15,851 nucleotides of DNA from Bacteroidota bacterium (GTDB taxonomy: Bacteria; Bacteroidota; Bacteroidia; Bacteroidales; Prolixibacteraceae). Location: the NCBI GenBank assembly GCA_030695265.1, contig JAUYTA010000867.1, positions 1-15,851 of the forward strand, in the 5' to 3' direction. The notes under the pieces were generated by a model, which did not search any database, was not told the DNA's origin, and saw nothing but the letters and a program-made list of their open reading frames with translations. The first letter of the stretch is position 1. Each line of letters opens with the position of its first letter. Below, in pieces: positions 1 to 6,851 of this stretch. Made by a program: the position numbers and the translations under genes.

Positions 1-44
1 GCCTCGATTTCTAGAACCTATAAACCAACCTTACAGACAACCCA

Positions 45-1415
45 ATGACCACAAAATTTCTACCCTTCTTTCTACTGCTTTTACAGCTGTTTTCTTCCTG
101 CTCGGTTCAGGAGAAAAAAATGAACCCGGACGACAAAAAAGTATTCAACGAATTATCAGAAGCCCTGAACAAAGGAATTCTGGATGTTTGGTATCCGCGC
201 ACCATCGACAGTGTTTACGGCGGTTTTCTGAGCGATTTCGATTACAAATGGGAGATGAAAGGTTCGCAGAACAAAATGATTGTGACCCAATCGCGCCATG
301 TTTGGACCTGCTCGACGGTGGCTGAATTTTATCCGGAGAAAAAAGATTATTTCCTGAAATTGGCCAGCCACGGTGTTCAATTCCTGAAAGATAAAATGTG
401 GGATTCAAAGTTCGGAGGGTTTTTCAACCTCGTCGATCAGCAGGGAAATGTGGTGAAATCGGGAAAAGCTGACCGGATCATCAAAGAGGCCTACGGAAAT
501 GCATTTGCCATTTATGGATTGGCTGCATACGTTCGCCAAACAAATGATACTTCAGCGCTTGAACTTGCAAAAAAAGCTTTTTTATGGCTCGATCAGCACA
601 GTTACGATCCTGAATATGGCGGTTATTTTCAGTTTCTGGAAGCCGATGGAACAGCTTTGAAAGGTGGATTTAACGGGATACCGCCAAAAGATCAGAACGG
701 TTCCATTCATTTGCTCGAAGCATTTACAGAATTGTGCCGTGTTTGGCCCGATCCCATTCTAAAAGAGCGTTTGCTAATGATGCTGGCACTGGTGCGCGAC
801 CAAATTACCCATCCGAAAGGTTATCTGCAATTGTTCCTGAATCAGGATTTGTCGCCGGTTTCGTACCGCGATTCGGCTGAGAATGTCAGGAAAAAGAACT
901 GGTACCACGATCATATTTCGTTTGGGCACGATGTCGAAACCGCTTTCCTGATGCTCGAAGCTTCTGAAATTTTGGGTCTGGAAAATGATACTTTGACCCT
1001 TCGAAAAGCAAAAAAGATGGTCGATCATTCCATCGAAAACGGCTGGGATAAAACGATCGGAGGTTTCTACGAAGCCGGTTATTATTTCAAGGATCAGGAT
1101 ACAGTAACCATTATTAAAGATACCAAAAACTGGTGGGCGCAGGCAGAGGGATTGAATTCATTGCTGATGATGGCTGAACTGTTTCCCAACGATCCGCACA
1201 ATTACAAATTATTGTTCCTGAAACAGTGGGAGTATATCGATACTTACCTGATAGACCACGAGCACGGCGACTGGTATTCAAACGGTATCGACAAAGAACC
1301 CAACGAAAAGCTTTCTATGAAATCTCAAATATGGAAATGCAACTACCATACTTCGCGCTCGCTGATGAACTGTATAGCAAGGTTGAGTAAGACAACCGCA
1401 AGTAAAAACAATTGA
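45..1415 (+). CDS. AGE-family sugar 2-epimerase, lipoprotein
   Basis: The product is a 456-residue (alpha/alpha)6-barrel protein of the N-acylglucosamine / cellobiose / mannobiose 2-epimerase (AGE) family, which interconverts the reducing-end sugar at C2. The N-terminus is a lipoprotein signal: a Leu/Phe-rich stretch ends in LFSSC, with C19 as the predicted lipidated Cys, so the enzyme should sit on a membrane facing the periplasm or outside. Family landmarks are visible in order: RHVWT near residue 86, EAYGNAFAIYG near 149, NGSIHLLEA near 219, SFGHDVETAF with H295, NWWAQAEG near 366, and WKCNYHTSR with H435. H295 and H435 match the two His positions used as acid/base in characterised cellobiose epimerases. 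Length is slightly over the usual ~400 because of the signal. Which sugar it uses cannot be told. A fragment of a paralogue lies at 13592-13711. Confidence 0.9.
   Translation: MTTKFLPFFLLLLQLFSSCSVQEKKMNPDDKKVFNELSEALNKGILDVWYPRTIDSVYGGFLSDFDYKWEMKGSQNKMIVTQSRHVWTCSTVAEFYPEKKDYFLKLASHGVQFLKDKMWDSKFGGFFNLVDQQGNVVKSGKADRIIKEAYGNAFAIYGLAAYVRQTNDTSALELAKKAFLWLDQHSYDPEYGGYFQFLEADGTALKGGFNGIPPKDQNGSIHLLEAFTELCRVWPDPILKERLLMMLALVRDQITHPKGYLQLFLNQDLSPVSYRDSAENVRKKNWYHDHISFGHDVETAFLMLEASEILGLENDTLTLRKAKKMVDHSIENGWDKTIGGFYEAGYYFKDQDTVTIIKDTKNWWAQAEGLNSLLMMAELFPNDPHNYKLLFLKQWEYIDTYLIDHEHGDWYSNGIDKEPNEKLSMKSQIWKCNYHTSRSLMNCIARLSKTTASKNN
1275..1392 (+). repeat. 3' epimerase segment homologous to 13592-13711
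   Basis: This stretch at the 3' end of the epimerase gene aligns without gaps for about 105 bases with 13592-13711, at roughly 82 per cent identity by eye. Homology starts abruptly at tattcaaacgg and fades at the stop codon. The two copies are in direct orientation and bracket the whole peptide-export cassette. The divergence argues for paralogous genes rather than a recent target duplication. Confidence 0.8.
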
Positions 1416-1793
1416 TAATCAGAGTTTATGCTTATTACTTAATGCAAATGAATTGATTATCCAGGTAAATTAATTCGCATAAAAAAAGGTAACCCTCCTC
1501 GCTCTATGTTTAAAAACATTTTGTGCAAAATTTATTATTAACTACTGAATGTCAATTAAATACAACTAATCATAACGGGGGGGGCGAATTTTCGGTTTTG
1601 ATTTTCGTATAATATCCTATATGTTCGCAACGTATATGTGATATTATTTGATGTGCCTGCCTGAAACAAAATCTAAATTGGGTGTGGAGAGTTTTCTTTG
1701 AGACAATAGATTTTGTCTTGATTAAGAAGTGAGTGGGGTTTAGGATTTATATAAATGCAGGGCGTACAGAACCCTAACGTGTTTTGCATTGCT
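1416..1793. other. Intergenic region, no gene seen
   Basis: No credible coding sequence is visible in these 378 bases. They contain an imperfect stem-loop (1442-1454 with 1468-1480, two mismatches, 13-base loop) followed by an A-run, a run of eight G (1577-1584), and two alternative stems close to the permease gene: 1666-1674 with 1708-1716 (9 bp) and 1701-1706 with 1713-1718 (6 bp). The last two share bases, so only one can form at a time. This region should hold the promoter of the permease gene. A near match to the Bacteroidota -7 element TAnnTTTG is TAGATTTT at 1707-1714, but no well-placed -33 TTTG accompanies it. Confidence 0.5.
1442..1480. other. Imperfect stem-loop after the epimerase gene
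   Basis: The arms 1442-1454 and 1468-1480 pair over 13 positions with two mismatches around a 13-base loop, and seven A follow. On the + strand there is no U-tract, so a classical terminator for the epimerase is not supported. On the minus strand the run would be U, but no minus-strand gene lies nearby. The function is open. Confidence 0.3.
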
Positions 1794-3032
1794 ATGATTA
1801 AAAACCTTTTTATCGATATTCTTTACTCTGTAACTCACCAGAAGCTGAGGACATTCTTAACCGGATTTGGCGTAGCTTGGGGTATTTTTATTCTAGTATT
1901 GTTGCTGGGTGCCAGCGGAGGGCTTGAAAAAGGAGTTCTCCAATTATTAAATGGTTTCGCACAAAACAGTATGTGGGTATATGGAGGCTATTCAACGGCA
2001 GAACAAGCCAATAATAAATACTCGAAAGCAATTGTTTTTACTCCAAATTTATTGACCCAACTGAAAAATAATTACCCCAACGCAATTGAATACATCAGTC
2101 CTGATGTACCGGTCGCCGAAAGGATTTTATATCGCGAAAATATTGTCAATGCCCAGATAAACGCTGTACTTCCGGCTTATTTCCAGATTAAAATCTTAAA
2201 AACAACCGAAGGGCGATTGTTTACTCCGGAAGATGAACGGCAAAACGCTCAGGTCGCGGTTATTGGCAATCAGGTGAAAAGCCAGGCATTTGGTAATAAA
2301 CCAGCAATTGGGCAGGAGCTGCAAATCGGCGATTCTTTCTTTCGTGTTGTTGGAATACTTAAGGGAGGAACTATTTTCAGTCAGGCCGATCAGAACTCGG
2401 TGTTTATTCCTTTTCATTCTGCAACTTCCTGTTTAACTATCAAAAATAAGTTCAATGTATTTGGCTTCACCTTGCAGAAGCATTGTAGTAGTGCTAAAGC
2501 CGAAAACCATATCAAACATTACCTGAGTCGGTTATTGGATTTTGATCCGAATGATACCAATGCCTTGTATGTGTTCAACTTCGACCAGCAGGTTAAATCA
2601 TTTCAGAAACTTTTTACTGGCTTGAATATATTCCTTTGGTTTATAGGCATTTGTTTGCTGTTGAGCGGGATGGTCGGGGTAAGCAATATCATGTTTGTGA
2701 TTGTGAACGAACGAACCCGCGAAATCGGTATCCGAAAAGCTGTTGGCGCTAAACGAAAACATATTCTTGTAATGGTATTAACCGAATCTGCGGCAATAAC
2801 CGTGATGGCAGGTATTGTAGGGGTAATTCTGGGTACCGGGATTTTATCGTTAGTCGGATATGGCTTGCAAAAATTAGTTGACAGCGATTTCTTGATCAAA
2901 GAAACCAGTATCAACTGGGGCACGGTTGCCGGGGCGCTTTTTATTTTAATTATTTCTGGGCTTATCGCCGGTTTTATTCCTGCCCAACGTGCAGCAGAGA
3001 TACAACCCATAGAAGCCATGCGTACCGAATAA
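1794..3032 (+). CDS. MacB-like ABC transporter permease (FtsX/MacB type)
   Basis: This is a 412-residue inner-membrane permease of the MacB/FtsX type, which in known systems uses ATP hydrolysis by a partner to drive periplasmic export or mechanotransmission. The arrangement is typical: TM1 near residues 20-40, a long periplasmic MacB_PCD domain with the usual AVIG and VVGIL strands, then TM2 near 275-300, TM3 near 330-350 and TM4 near 380-405. The coupling segment ERTREIGIRKAVGA (about 304-317) and the C-terminal PAQRAAEIQPIEAMR are diagnostic. I chose ATG 1794, giving MIKNLFIDIL, because an in-frame ATG at 1755 adds 13 residues that do not look like the family. The adaptor gene starts 14 bases downstream. 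No ATPase of the MacB/LolD type is encoded in the window, so the energising subunit must be elsewhere or absent. Confidence 0.88.
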   Translation: MIKNLFIDILYSVTHQKLRTFLTGFGVAWGIFILVLLLGASGGLEKGVLQLLNGFAQNSMWVYGGYSTAEQANNKYSKAIVFTPNLLTQLKNNYPNAIEYISPDVPVAERILYRENIVNAQINAVLPAYFQIKILKTTEGRLFTPEDERQNAQVAVIGNQVKSQAFGNKPAIGQELQIGDSFFRVVGILKGGTIFSQADQNSVFIPFHSATSCLTIKNKFNVFGFTLQKHCSSAKAENHIKHYLSRLLDFDPNDTNALYVFNFDQQVKSFQKLFTGLNIFLWFIGICLLLSGMVGVSNIMFVIVNERTREIGIRKAVGAKRKHILVMVLTESAAITVMAGIVGVILGTGILSLVGYGLQKLVDSDFLIKETSINWGTVAGALFILIISGLIAGFIPAQRAAEIQPIEAMRTE

Positions 3033-3046
3033 AAAAAAATAGAGAC

Positions 3047-4135
3047 ATGATTCGAAGAAACTTATCAAATATTGTATTGGCGCTATTACTGTTCACAGTA
3101 ATTGGCCTGATTGTTTGGCGGCAACAAACCCGGGACAAAACGATACCAGAAATCTTACTCGGGAAACCTGTTAAAGATGTGATTGTGGTGAAAAGTAAAC
3201 TGGCCGGGAAATTGGTGTCCGCACAGGAAATAGAGGTAAAATCGAGCATATCGGGCATTATCGATCGATTGTTTATAGATGTAGGCGATTCCGTACAAAC
3301 AGGAACTCCCATAGCACGTGTGAAACCAGCTCCTGAACCTGAAGAACTTGAAAATGCCCGAAAACAATTGCAAACCACCGAAATTCAGTTTGAGTTGGAG
3401 AAAAAGAACTACGAACGAAAAATAGGGCTTGAAGTAAAAGGCGGCATCTCCAAATCGGATTTGGAGCAAACGAAAGGCAAAATGGAAATTACCGAACTGG
3501 AGATGAAAGCCGCTCAAAAAAAACTGCGTTTATTGCTCGAAGGATATTTGGAAAAAGACCGTACCCAGGATAACCTGATAGTTTCAACCAGCGATGGCAT
3601 TGTGATTGATTTGCCAGTAAAAGAAGGGCAGTCGATTACCAAACGCAACGCCTACAACGAGGGAACCACCATTGCCAAAGTGGCCAACATGAACCACTTG
3701 CTGTTTAAAGGACAACTGAGCGAATACGAAATAAACAAGATCAAACCAGGGATGCCACTTACGCTATTGATTGGGGCTTTTAACAATTTGCATTGTAACG
3801 GGCGGGTATTGCGTGTAGCGCCACAGGCAAAAACCGGACAGGAACCCGTGAAATTCGATTTCGAGGCCAGTGTCGATTTCCCGCTCGATTCGCTGCAAGT
3901 TAAAACAGGGCTTACAGTGGTAGCCGAACTCGTGACCGAAAAAACCGACAGCGTGCTGTGTCTTGATGAGAAATACCTGCATTACAGCAACGATTCAGTT
4001 TTTGTAGTGATCGTTACCCAAACCGGGGAACAAGAGAAACGTCTCGTAGAACCGGGTCTATCGGATGGTACAAAAACCGAAATCAAAAAAGGGATTGCAA
4101 TGGGAGACCGATTAAAACCTGTTGATTGGAAATAA
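3047..4135 (+). CDS. MacA/HlyD-type periplasmic adaptor (membrane fusion protein)
   Basis: The 362-residue protein has one N-terminal membrane anchor (about residues 9-27, ending IVWR). A lipoyl half follows with the motif EVKSSISGIIDRLFIDVGDSVQTG (stated in part: SGIIDRLFIDVGD near 68-80). Next come a charged coiled-coil hairpin (about 99-170), the second lipoyl half with DGIVIDLPVKEGQ, and a beta-barrel/membrane-proximal region. This is the architecture of adaptors that link an inner-membrane ABC pump to an outer-membrane TolC-type channel. It lies 14 bases after the MacB-like permease, so the two are almost certainly co-transcribed. It could also serve the C39 transporter encoded at 7401, since no other adaptor is present. 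A palindrome follows the stop codon at 4142-4174. The substrate is unknown. Confidence 0.87.
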   Translation: MIRRNLSNIVLALLLFTVIGLIVWRQQTRDKTIPEILLGKPVKDVIVVKSKLAGKLVSAQEIEVKSSISGIIDRLFIDVGDSVQTGTPIARVKPAPEPEELENARKQLQTTEIQFELEKKNYERKIGLEVKGGISKSDLEQTKGKMEITELEMKAAQKKLRLLLEGYLEKDRTQDNLIVSTSDGIVIDLPVKEGQSITKRNAYNEGTTIAKVANMNHLLFKGQLSEYEINKIKPGMPLTLLIGAFNNLHCNGRVLRVAPQAKTGQEPVKFDFEASVDFPLDSLQVKTGLTVVAELVTEKTDSVLCLDEKYLHYSNDSVFVVIVTQTGEQEKRLVEPGLSDGTKTEIKKGIAMGDRLKPVDWK

Positions 4136-4141
4136 ATAAAC

Positions 4142-4174
4142 AGACCTGACAGGTTTTGAAAACCTGTCAGATCT
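4142..4174. repeat. REP-like 33-base palindrome
   Basis: Arms of 16 bases (4142-4157 and 4159-4174) pair around a single central G with one mismatch. The core is CTGACAGGTTTT / AAAACCTGTCAG. From memory, nearly identical palindromes recur in intergenic regions of many Bacteroidota genomes, which suggests a dispersed REP-type unit. There is no T-tract after it, but in RNA it would be a very stable hairpin between the adaptor and regulator genes and could protect or end the upstream message. Confidence 0.65.
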
Positions 4175-4191
4175 CACAAGAAGCAAATACT

Positions 4192-4407
4192 ATGAGCTAC
4201 ACCGATTTTTTAGAGAAACGTGAAACATTACAACGACTTATTGAGTCGGAAAAAACCGGCACGGCTGAAGAGCTGGCCAACCGCCTGAGTTTTTCACGCC
4301 GTACTCTCTTTAATTATTTCGATTTGCTCGAAAACGAGAACCAGTGTATCAAATTCTGTCGTGTACGTAAAACGTATTATTTTGAAGAAAAACATGATAA
4401 AAAATAG
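4192..4407 (+). CDS. Small helix-turn-helix DNA-binding protein
   Basis: The 71-residue product is little more than one winged-helix domain. A helix (ETLQRLIESEK) is followed by the helix-turn-helix GTAEELANRLSFSRRTLFNY (about residues 23-42) and a short basic wing, RVRKTYYF. This pattern fits HTH_11/DeoR-type N-terminal domains, here without any effector or sensor domain. I chose ATG 4192; an upstream TTG at 4156 would start inside the palindrome and add residues unlike a domain. Its position between the adaptor gene and the precursor peptide region suggests a local transcription regulator, and the perfect inverted repeat at 4417-4447 just after it is a possible target or a terminator. Both roles are inference. 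Confidence 0.72.
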   Translation: MSYTDFLEKRETLQRLIESEKTGTAEELANRLSFSRRTLFNYFDLLENENQCIKFCRVRKTYYFEEKHDKK

Positions 4408-4416
4408 CATAAAAAA

Positions 4417-4447
4417 TGTTACAGTGCAGACTTTTTGCACTGTAACA
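4417..4447. terminator. Perfect 12-bp hairpin after the regulator gene
   Basis: Arms tgttacagtgca (4417-4428) and tgcactgtaaca (4436-4447) pair perfectly around a 7-base loop, flanked by A6 on the left and atttat on the right. It begins nine bases after the regulator stop codon. The shape fits a weak, possibly bidirectional, intrinsic terminator, although the U-tract is poor. The symmetry also fits an operator for a dimeric regulator. Confidence 0.5.
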
Positions 4448-4579
4448 ATTTATCTTGCACCCATCAAATTGCAATTAATAATACGCGGATGAAACGAACA
4501 TGTTTGCAGGAAACACAAACACCGATGAAAATGCTAACATGTGAGTTCCATACGGCAATTAAAAACAAATTATTTTCGT

Positions 4580-5029
4580 ATGAAAAGTATAATTGGAATG
4601 ATCATGTTGTTAGGTTTTTTGTTAGGTGCCTATTGCGCGAAAGCCCAAACAGGCGATTACGACAAAGACCTTGAAAAGTTTTTGCAAATAAGCGGCTCTA
4701 CCAGTACCTACGACATGGTGTACGACCAAATGAAAGGTCAGATTCAGATGATGAAGCCGGGAGTGCCTGACTCTATTTGGGTCAATCTCAAAAATGAGGT
4801 ATTCGATAAAGAAGTACTCGAACTTACCAAGCAATTGGTACCACTCTACCAGAAGCATTTTACCCATGAGGACGTGAAAGAAATGATCAGCTTTTACGAA
4901 AGCCCCATTGGCAAAAAGCTTGCTATTACAACCCCGATCATCGGTCGCGAAGCCATGCAAATAGGCCAAACCTGGGGGATGAACCTCATGGCCAAAATTA
5001 ATGGTTGGCTGGGGGAAAAGGGGTATTAA
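4580..5029 (+). CDS. Secreted DUF2059 domain protein
   Basis: The product is 149 residues with a clear Sec signal peptide: MKSIIGM, then a hydrophobic stretch ending in AKAQ, with cleavage predicted near residue 23. The mature part is helical and carries the DUF2059 pattern of paired helices, including LVPLYQKHFTHEDVKEMISF and SPIGKKLA. DUF2059 proteins are periplasmic or secreted and have no settled function. ATG 4580 was chosen because it puts the signal peptide at the very N-terminus; starting at 4541 would bury it behind 13 extra residues. The precursor peptide gene starts 21 bases after the stop, so the two are probably on one transcript. That position suggests a periplasmic helper for the peptide system, but nothing in the sequence proves it. 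Confidence 0.8.
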   Translation: MKSIIGMIMLLGFLLGAYCAKAQTGDYDKDLEKFLQISGSTSTYDMVYDQMKGQIQMMKPGVPDSIWVNLKNEVFDKEVLELTKQLVPLYQKHFTHEDVKEMISFYESPIGKKLAITTPIIGREAMQIGQTWGMNLMAKINGWLGEKGY

Positions 5030-5062
5030 GTAACAAATAATATTTCAAAAATGAAAACTGAA

Positions 5063-5269
5063 ATGAAAAAATTGAAAATTAGTCAAATGGAAGCTATCGC
5101 AGCTAGTGGTTGTAACGATCCAGCCGATGCCGTTGCTTCACAATGGATGTGTGTAGGTTTCTTTGTACTATCTTACACCCCACTATGGGCATTTGGTGTA
5201 GTTGGAAGCGTAGCTTGTCTTGCATTGGGATTAGGTTGTGCGTACAAAATGGGATCGGAAATTGATTAG
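5063..5269 (+). CDS. Double-glycine-type precursor peptide (bacteriocin-like)
   Basis: This small gene encodes 68 residues (72 if ATG 5051 is used). The N-terminal part, KLKISQMEAIAASG, has the hydrophobic/Ser/Glu spacing of leaders cut by C39 peptidases, with Ser-Gly at positions -2 and -1. Cleavage would free a 52-residue core that begins with Cys. The core holds four cysteines (core positions 1, 14, 36, 43), three Trp/Tyr clusters and a very hydrophobic Gly/Ala/Val centre from about 15 to 45, ending in a short charged tail, GSEID. This is what membrane-active class II bacteriocins look like. The cognate processing transporter lies at 7401 and a thioredoxin-fold protein at 6851, which supports the call. 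No homologue is recognised by name. The four Cys could form two disulfides, or the N-terminal Cys could be modified. Confidence 0.8.
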   Translation: MKKLKISQMEAIAASGCNDPADAVASQWMCVGFFVLSYTPLWAFGVVGSVACLALGLGCAYKMGSEID

Positions 5270-5284
5270 GAAATCAAAATCATG

Positions 5285-5364
5285 GAGGATGCTCTGAGAG
5301 TTCTTAGTCGTTCAATTTTCTGAATTAAATCTTATTGAGACTTAATTCCTCTAAGAGTATCCTC
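5285..5364 (+). promoter_or_regulatory. Long stem-loop directly after the precursor gene
   Basis: Arms 5285-5300 and 5349-5364 pair over 16 positions with one G-U and one mismatch. Inside, gaattaa (5322-5328) pairs with ttaattc (5342-5348), stacking directly on the outer stem. The structure starts 15 bases after the precursor stop codon and ends 15 bases before the next ATG, followed by ttt. It may act as a partial terminator or RNase barrier that keeps precursor mRNA more abundant than the genes downstream. The function is inferred. Confidence 0.5.
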
Positions 5365-5379
5365 TTTATAATATACTAT

Positions 5380-5793
5380 ATGGGACACAGATTAAAGTTA
5401 AAAAGAAATTATGATATTGTCAATATTTTAAGAGTAATAAAGGTTAGAGTTGACAATAAAGAGTTTATATTAAAAGTTAACCAGGAGATCAATATTGAGT
5501 TAGAATTAGGATTACACAACATTAATGCAAGTTCTGGTAGTTTGAGGTCCAAGTCCCTAAAATTTGACTTAAAACATGGAGAGGCCATGGAAATTATCAT
5601 AAAAGGACGACTGTCAAATAGTCTGATTATTATATCTAATTTAATAATGACTTTAACTTTGATTCTGAGCTATTCTTTTTCTTCAATGTTACGTCTTTTT
5701 TGGATGTGTTTGGCTATAAACAGTTTTATTCATCTATATTTCTTTGTGATCAAGAAGAATGATTTTTTTGCTTTTAAAATCAAAACGACATAA
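5380..5793 (+). CDS. Small two-TM protein, possible immunity protein
   Basis: The 137-residue product is not recognised by name. Its N-terminal ~75 residues look like a beta-sandwich of alternating hydrophobic strands (IKVRVDNKEFILKV, then a turn, NIELELGLHNINA), resembling PEGA-like or Bacteroidota small beta domains with the pattern hRVDgk..l...e.hehelg.H.I.A. Two hydrophobic segments follow (about 81-98 and 100-118) and then a basic tail. ATG 5380 is preferred over a TTG at 5335 that lies inside the preceding stem-loop. The coding sequence is markedly AT-rich compared with the transporter genes. A small membrane protein placed immediately after a bacteriocin-type precursor is the classic position of an immunity gene. 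The function is therefore inferred from position only. Confidence 0.65.
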   Translation: MGHRLKLKRNYDIVNILRVIKVRVDNKEFILKVNQEINIELELGLHNINASSGSLRSKSLKFDLKHGEAMEIIIKGRLSNSLIIISNLIMTLTLILSYSFSSMLRLFWMCLAINSFIHLYFFVIKKNDFFAFKIKTT

Positions 5794-6188
5794 TGCATGC
5801 AATAATATAACAGTCAAAAGTTGACAGATGCAAGAATGGCTGATTTTTCGGTTCATATTCAACAAAGCTTACATCTACGATATTGAAGGTACATATACTT
5901 TTCTGACATTAGACATGAAGATAAAGATGAAGTAAAGATTTTTATCGAGTAGTAACGCTCTACTTTTGATTCTGTCTAAATAGTAAAGGTTATATCTATA
6001 TGTCATACAGATACTTAAACTATAGCCACTTGACAAATTTTGAATCCTGAATGTTGGATTTCGACATTTTGCCAAGTTTAATTATATTTTTTAAGACAAT
6101 CATAAATGCTATTTAAACATACATTTTTCGCTTTAGAAACTAATTCCCCGTGCTTCTTTGACTGGGTAATTAGTTGCAAAAATTACAT
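5794..6188. other. AT-rich intergenic region with several inverted repeats
   Basis: These 395 bases have frequent stops in all frames and no convincing gene. They do contain structure: GTCAA-AAG-TTGAC (5813-5825); a two-tier fold at 6028-6077 (10-bp outer stem with one mismatch, 5-bp inner stem, 8-base loop) followed by T6 at 6087-6092; and the hairpin at 6138-6175. It separates the precursor/two-TM gene pair from the export operon and so should carry the promoter for the latter, or an untranslated regulatory RNA. Confidence 0.45.
6138..6175 (+). promoter_or_regulatory. Hairpin in the leader of the five-TM protein gene
   Basis: Arms aactaatt (6138-6145) and aattagtt (6168-6175) pair perfectly, and the stem continues as ccc/ggg with a single bulged T. 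It ends 13 bases before ATG 6189. Such a position can affect ribosome access or mark an operator. No direct evidence for either is present. Confidence 0.4.
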
Positions 6189-6851
6189 ATGCCTAGTTTT
6201 ATGCTAAAATATGAGTACTTTATTAGATGGAATGGATGGAAAATTTTTCTTTTACTAACAGGAATTACTGTATTAACAACATTTACCATTAACGATTTCT
6301 TCCTAACGGAAGGTTTGTATTACCAATCATTCGGAGAAAAATTAGCTGCAGATCGGATTGCAAAGGTTATTGAGCTAACGATGAAATGGCAGTGGATAGG
6401 ATATATTACGACGTCGGTTGTGATTATGATCCGTATTTGTTTTGCTGCATTATGTATCTATATTGGCTGTTTTCTCGGTAATTTTAATATTAAGTATAAT
6501 GATTTGTTTAAAATTGCTCTTGTGTCCGATTTTGTTTTTGTAATAGCTGCCTTAACCAAGCTCGGTATCCTTTTTCTCTTCAAGCAGGTAAGTGTACTTG
6601 ATGATTTACAGTTTCAGCCTTTATCGCTTTTAGAATTGTTTGGTAAAGGGACGGTTGATTCCTTTTTAATTTATCCCTATTCTCTTATTAGTGTTTTTGA
6701 GCTGCTTTATTGGTTCGTGCTTGCCTGGTTATTATCTCATGTGATCAACCGTTCCTTTTTTAATGCGTTAAAAATGGTGGCATTATCATACGGATTGGGC
6801 TTGTTCCTTTGGGTATTGTTTGTTGTATTTATATCCTTAAACCTTACTTAA
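6189..6851 (+). CDS. Five-TM membrane protein of unknown function
   Basis: The 220-residue product is an integral membrane protein with five hydrophobic segments, near residues 20-38, 65-92, 105-127, 155-180 and 192-214. It has no charged catalytic motif that I can name. It loosely resembles Yip1-like or uncharacterised membrane proteins found beside C39 transporters in Bacteroidota peptide clusters. ATG 6189 is chosen over TTG 6174, which lies in the preceding hairpin; ATG 6201 is also possible. Its stop codon overlaps the next start codon (TAATG at 6849-6853), so translation of the thioredoxin-like gene is coupled to it. The pair may form a membrane redox unit, in the way DsbB/VKOR-type partners do, but I see no CxxC in its periplasmic loops. 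It could also be an immunity or export accessory protein. Confidence 0.75.
   Translation: MPSFMLKYEYFIRWNGWKIFLLLTGITVLTTFTINDFFLTEGLYYQSFGEKLAADRIAKVIELTMKWQWIGYITTSVVIMIRICFAALCIYIGCFLGNFNIKYNDLFKIALVSDFVFVIAALTKLGILFLFKQVSVLDDLQFQPLSLLELFGKGTVDSFLIYPYSLISVFELLYWFVLAWLLSHVINRSFFNALKMVALSYGLGLFLWVLFVVFISLNLT

Noticed and set aside
1755..1793. Upstream in-frame ATG for the MacB-like permease
   Set aside because: It adds 13 residues unlike the family's N-terminus; ATG 1794 gives the normal short cytoplasmic start before TM1.
4435..4674. Open frame overlapping the start of the DUF2059 gene
   Set aside because: Its product has no recognisable leader or domain, and it overlaps the DUF2059 signal peptide region in another frame.
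5828..5935. A 35-codon frame in the AT-rich intergenic region
   Set aside because: It lacks a double-glycine leader or any known motif, and such short frames are expected by chance.
5875..6075. Minus-strand open frame of 66 codons
   Set aside because: Composition is unlike a protein gene, there is no start context, and it sits in strongly AT-rich, structured DNA.
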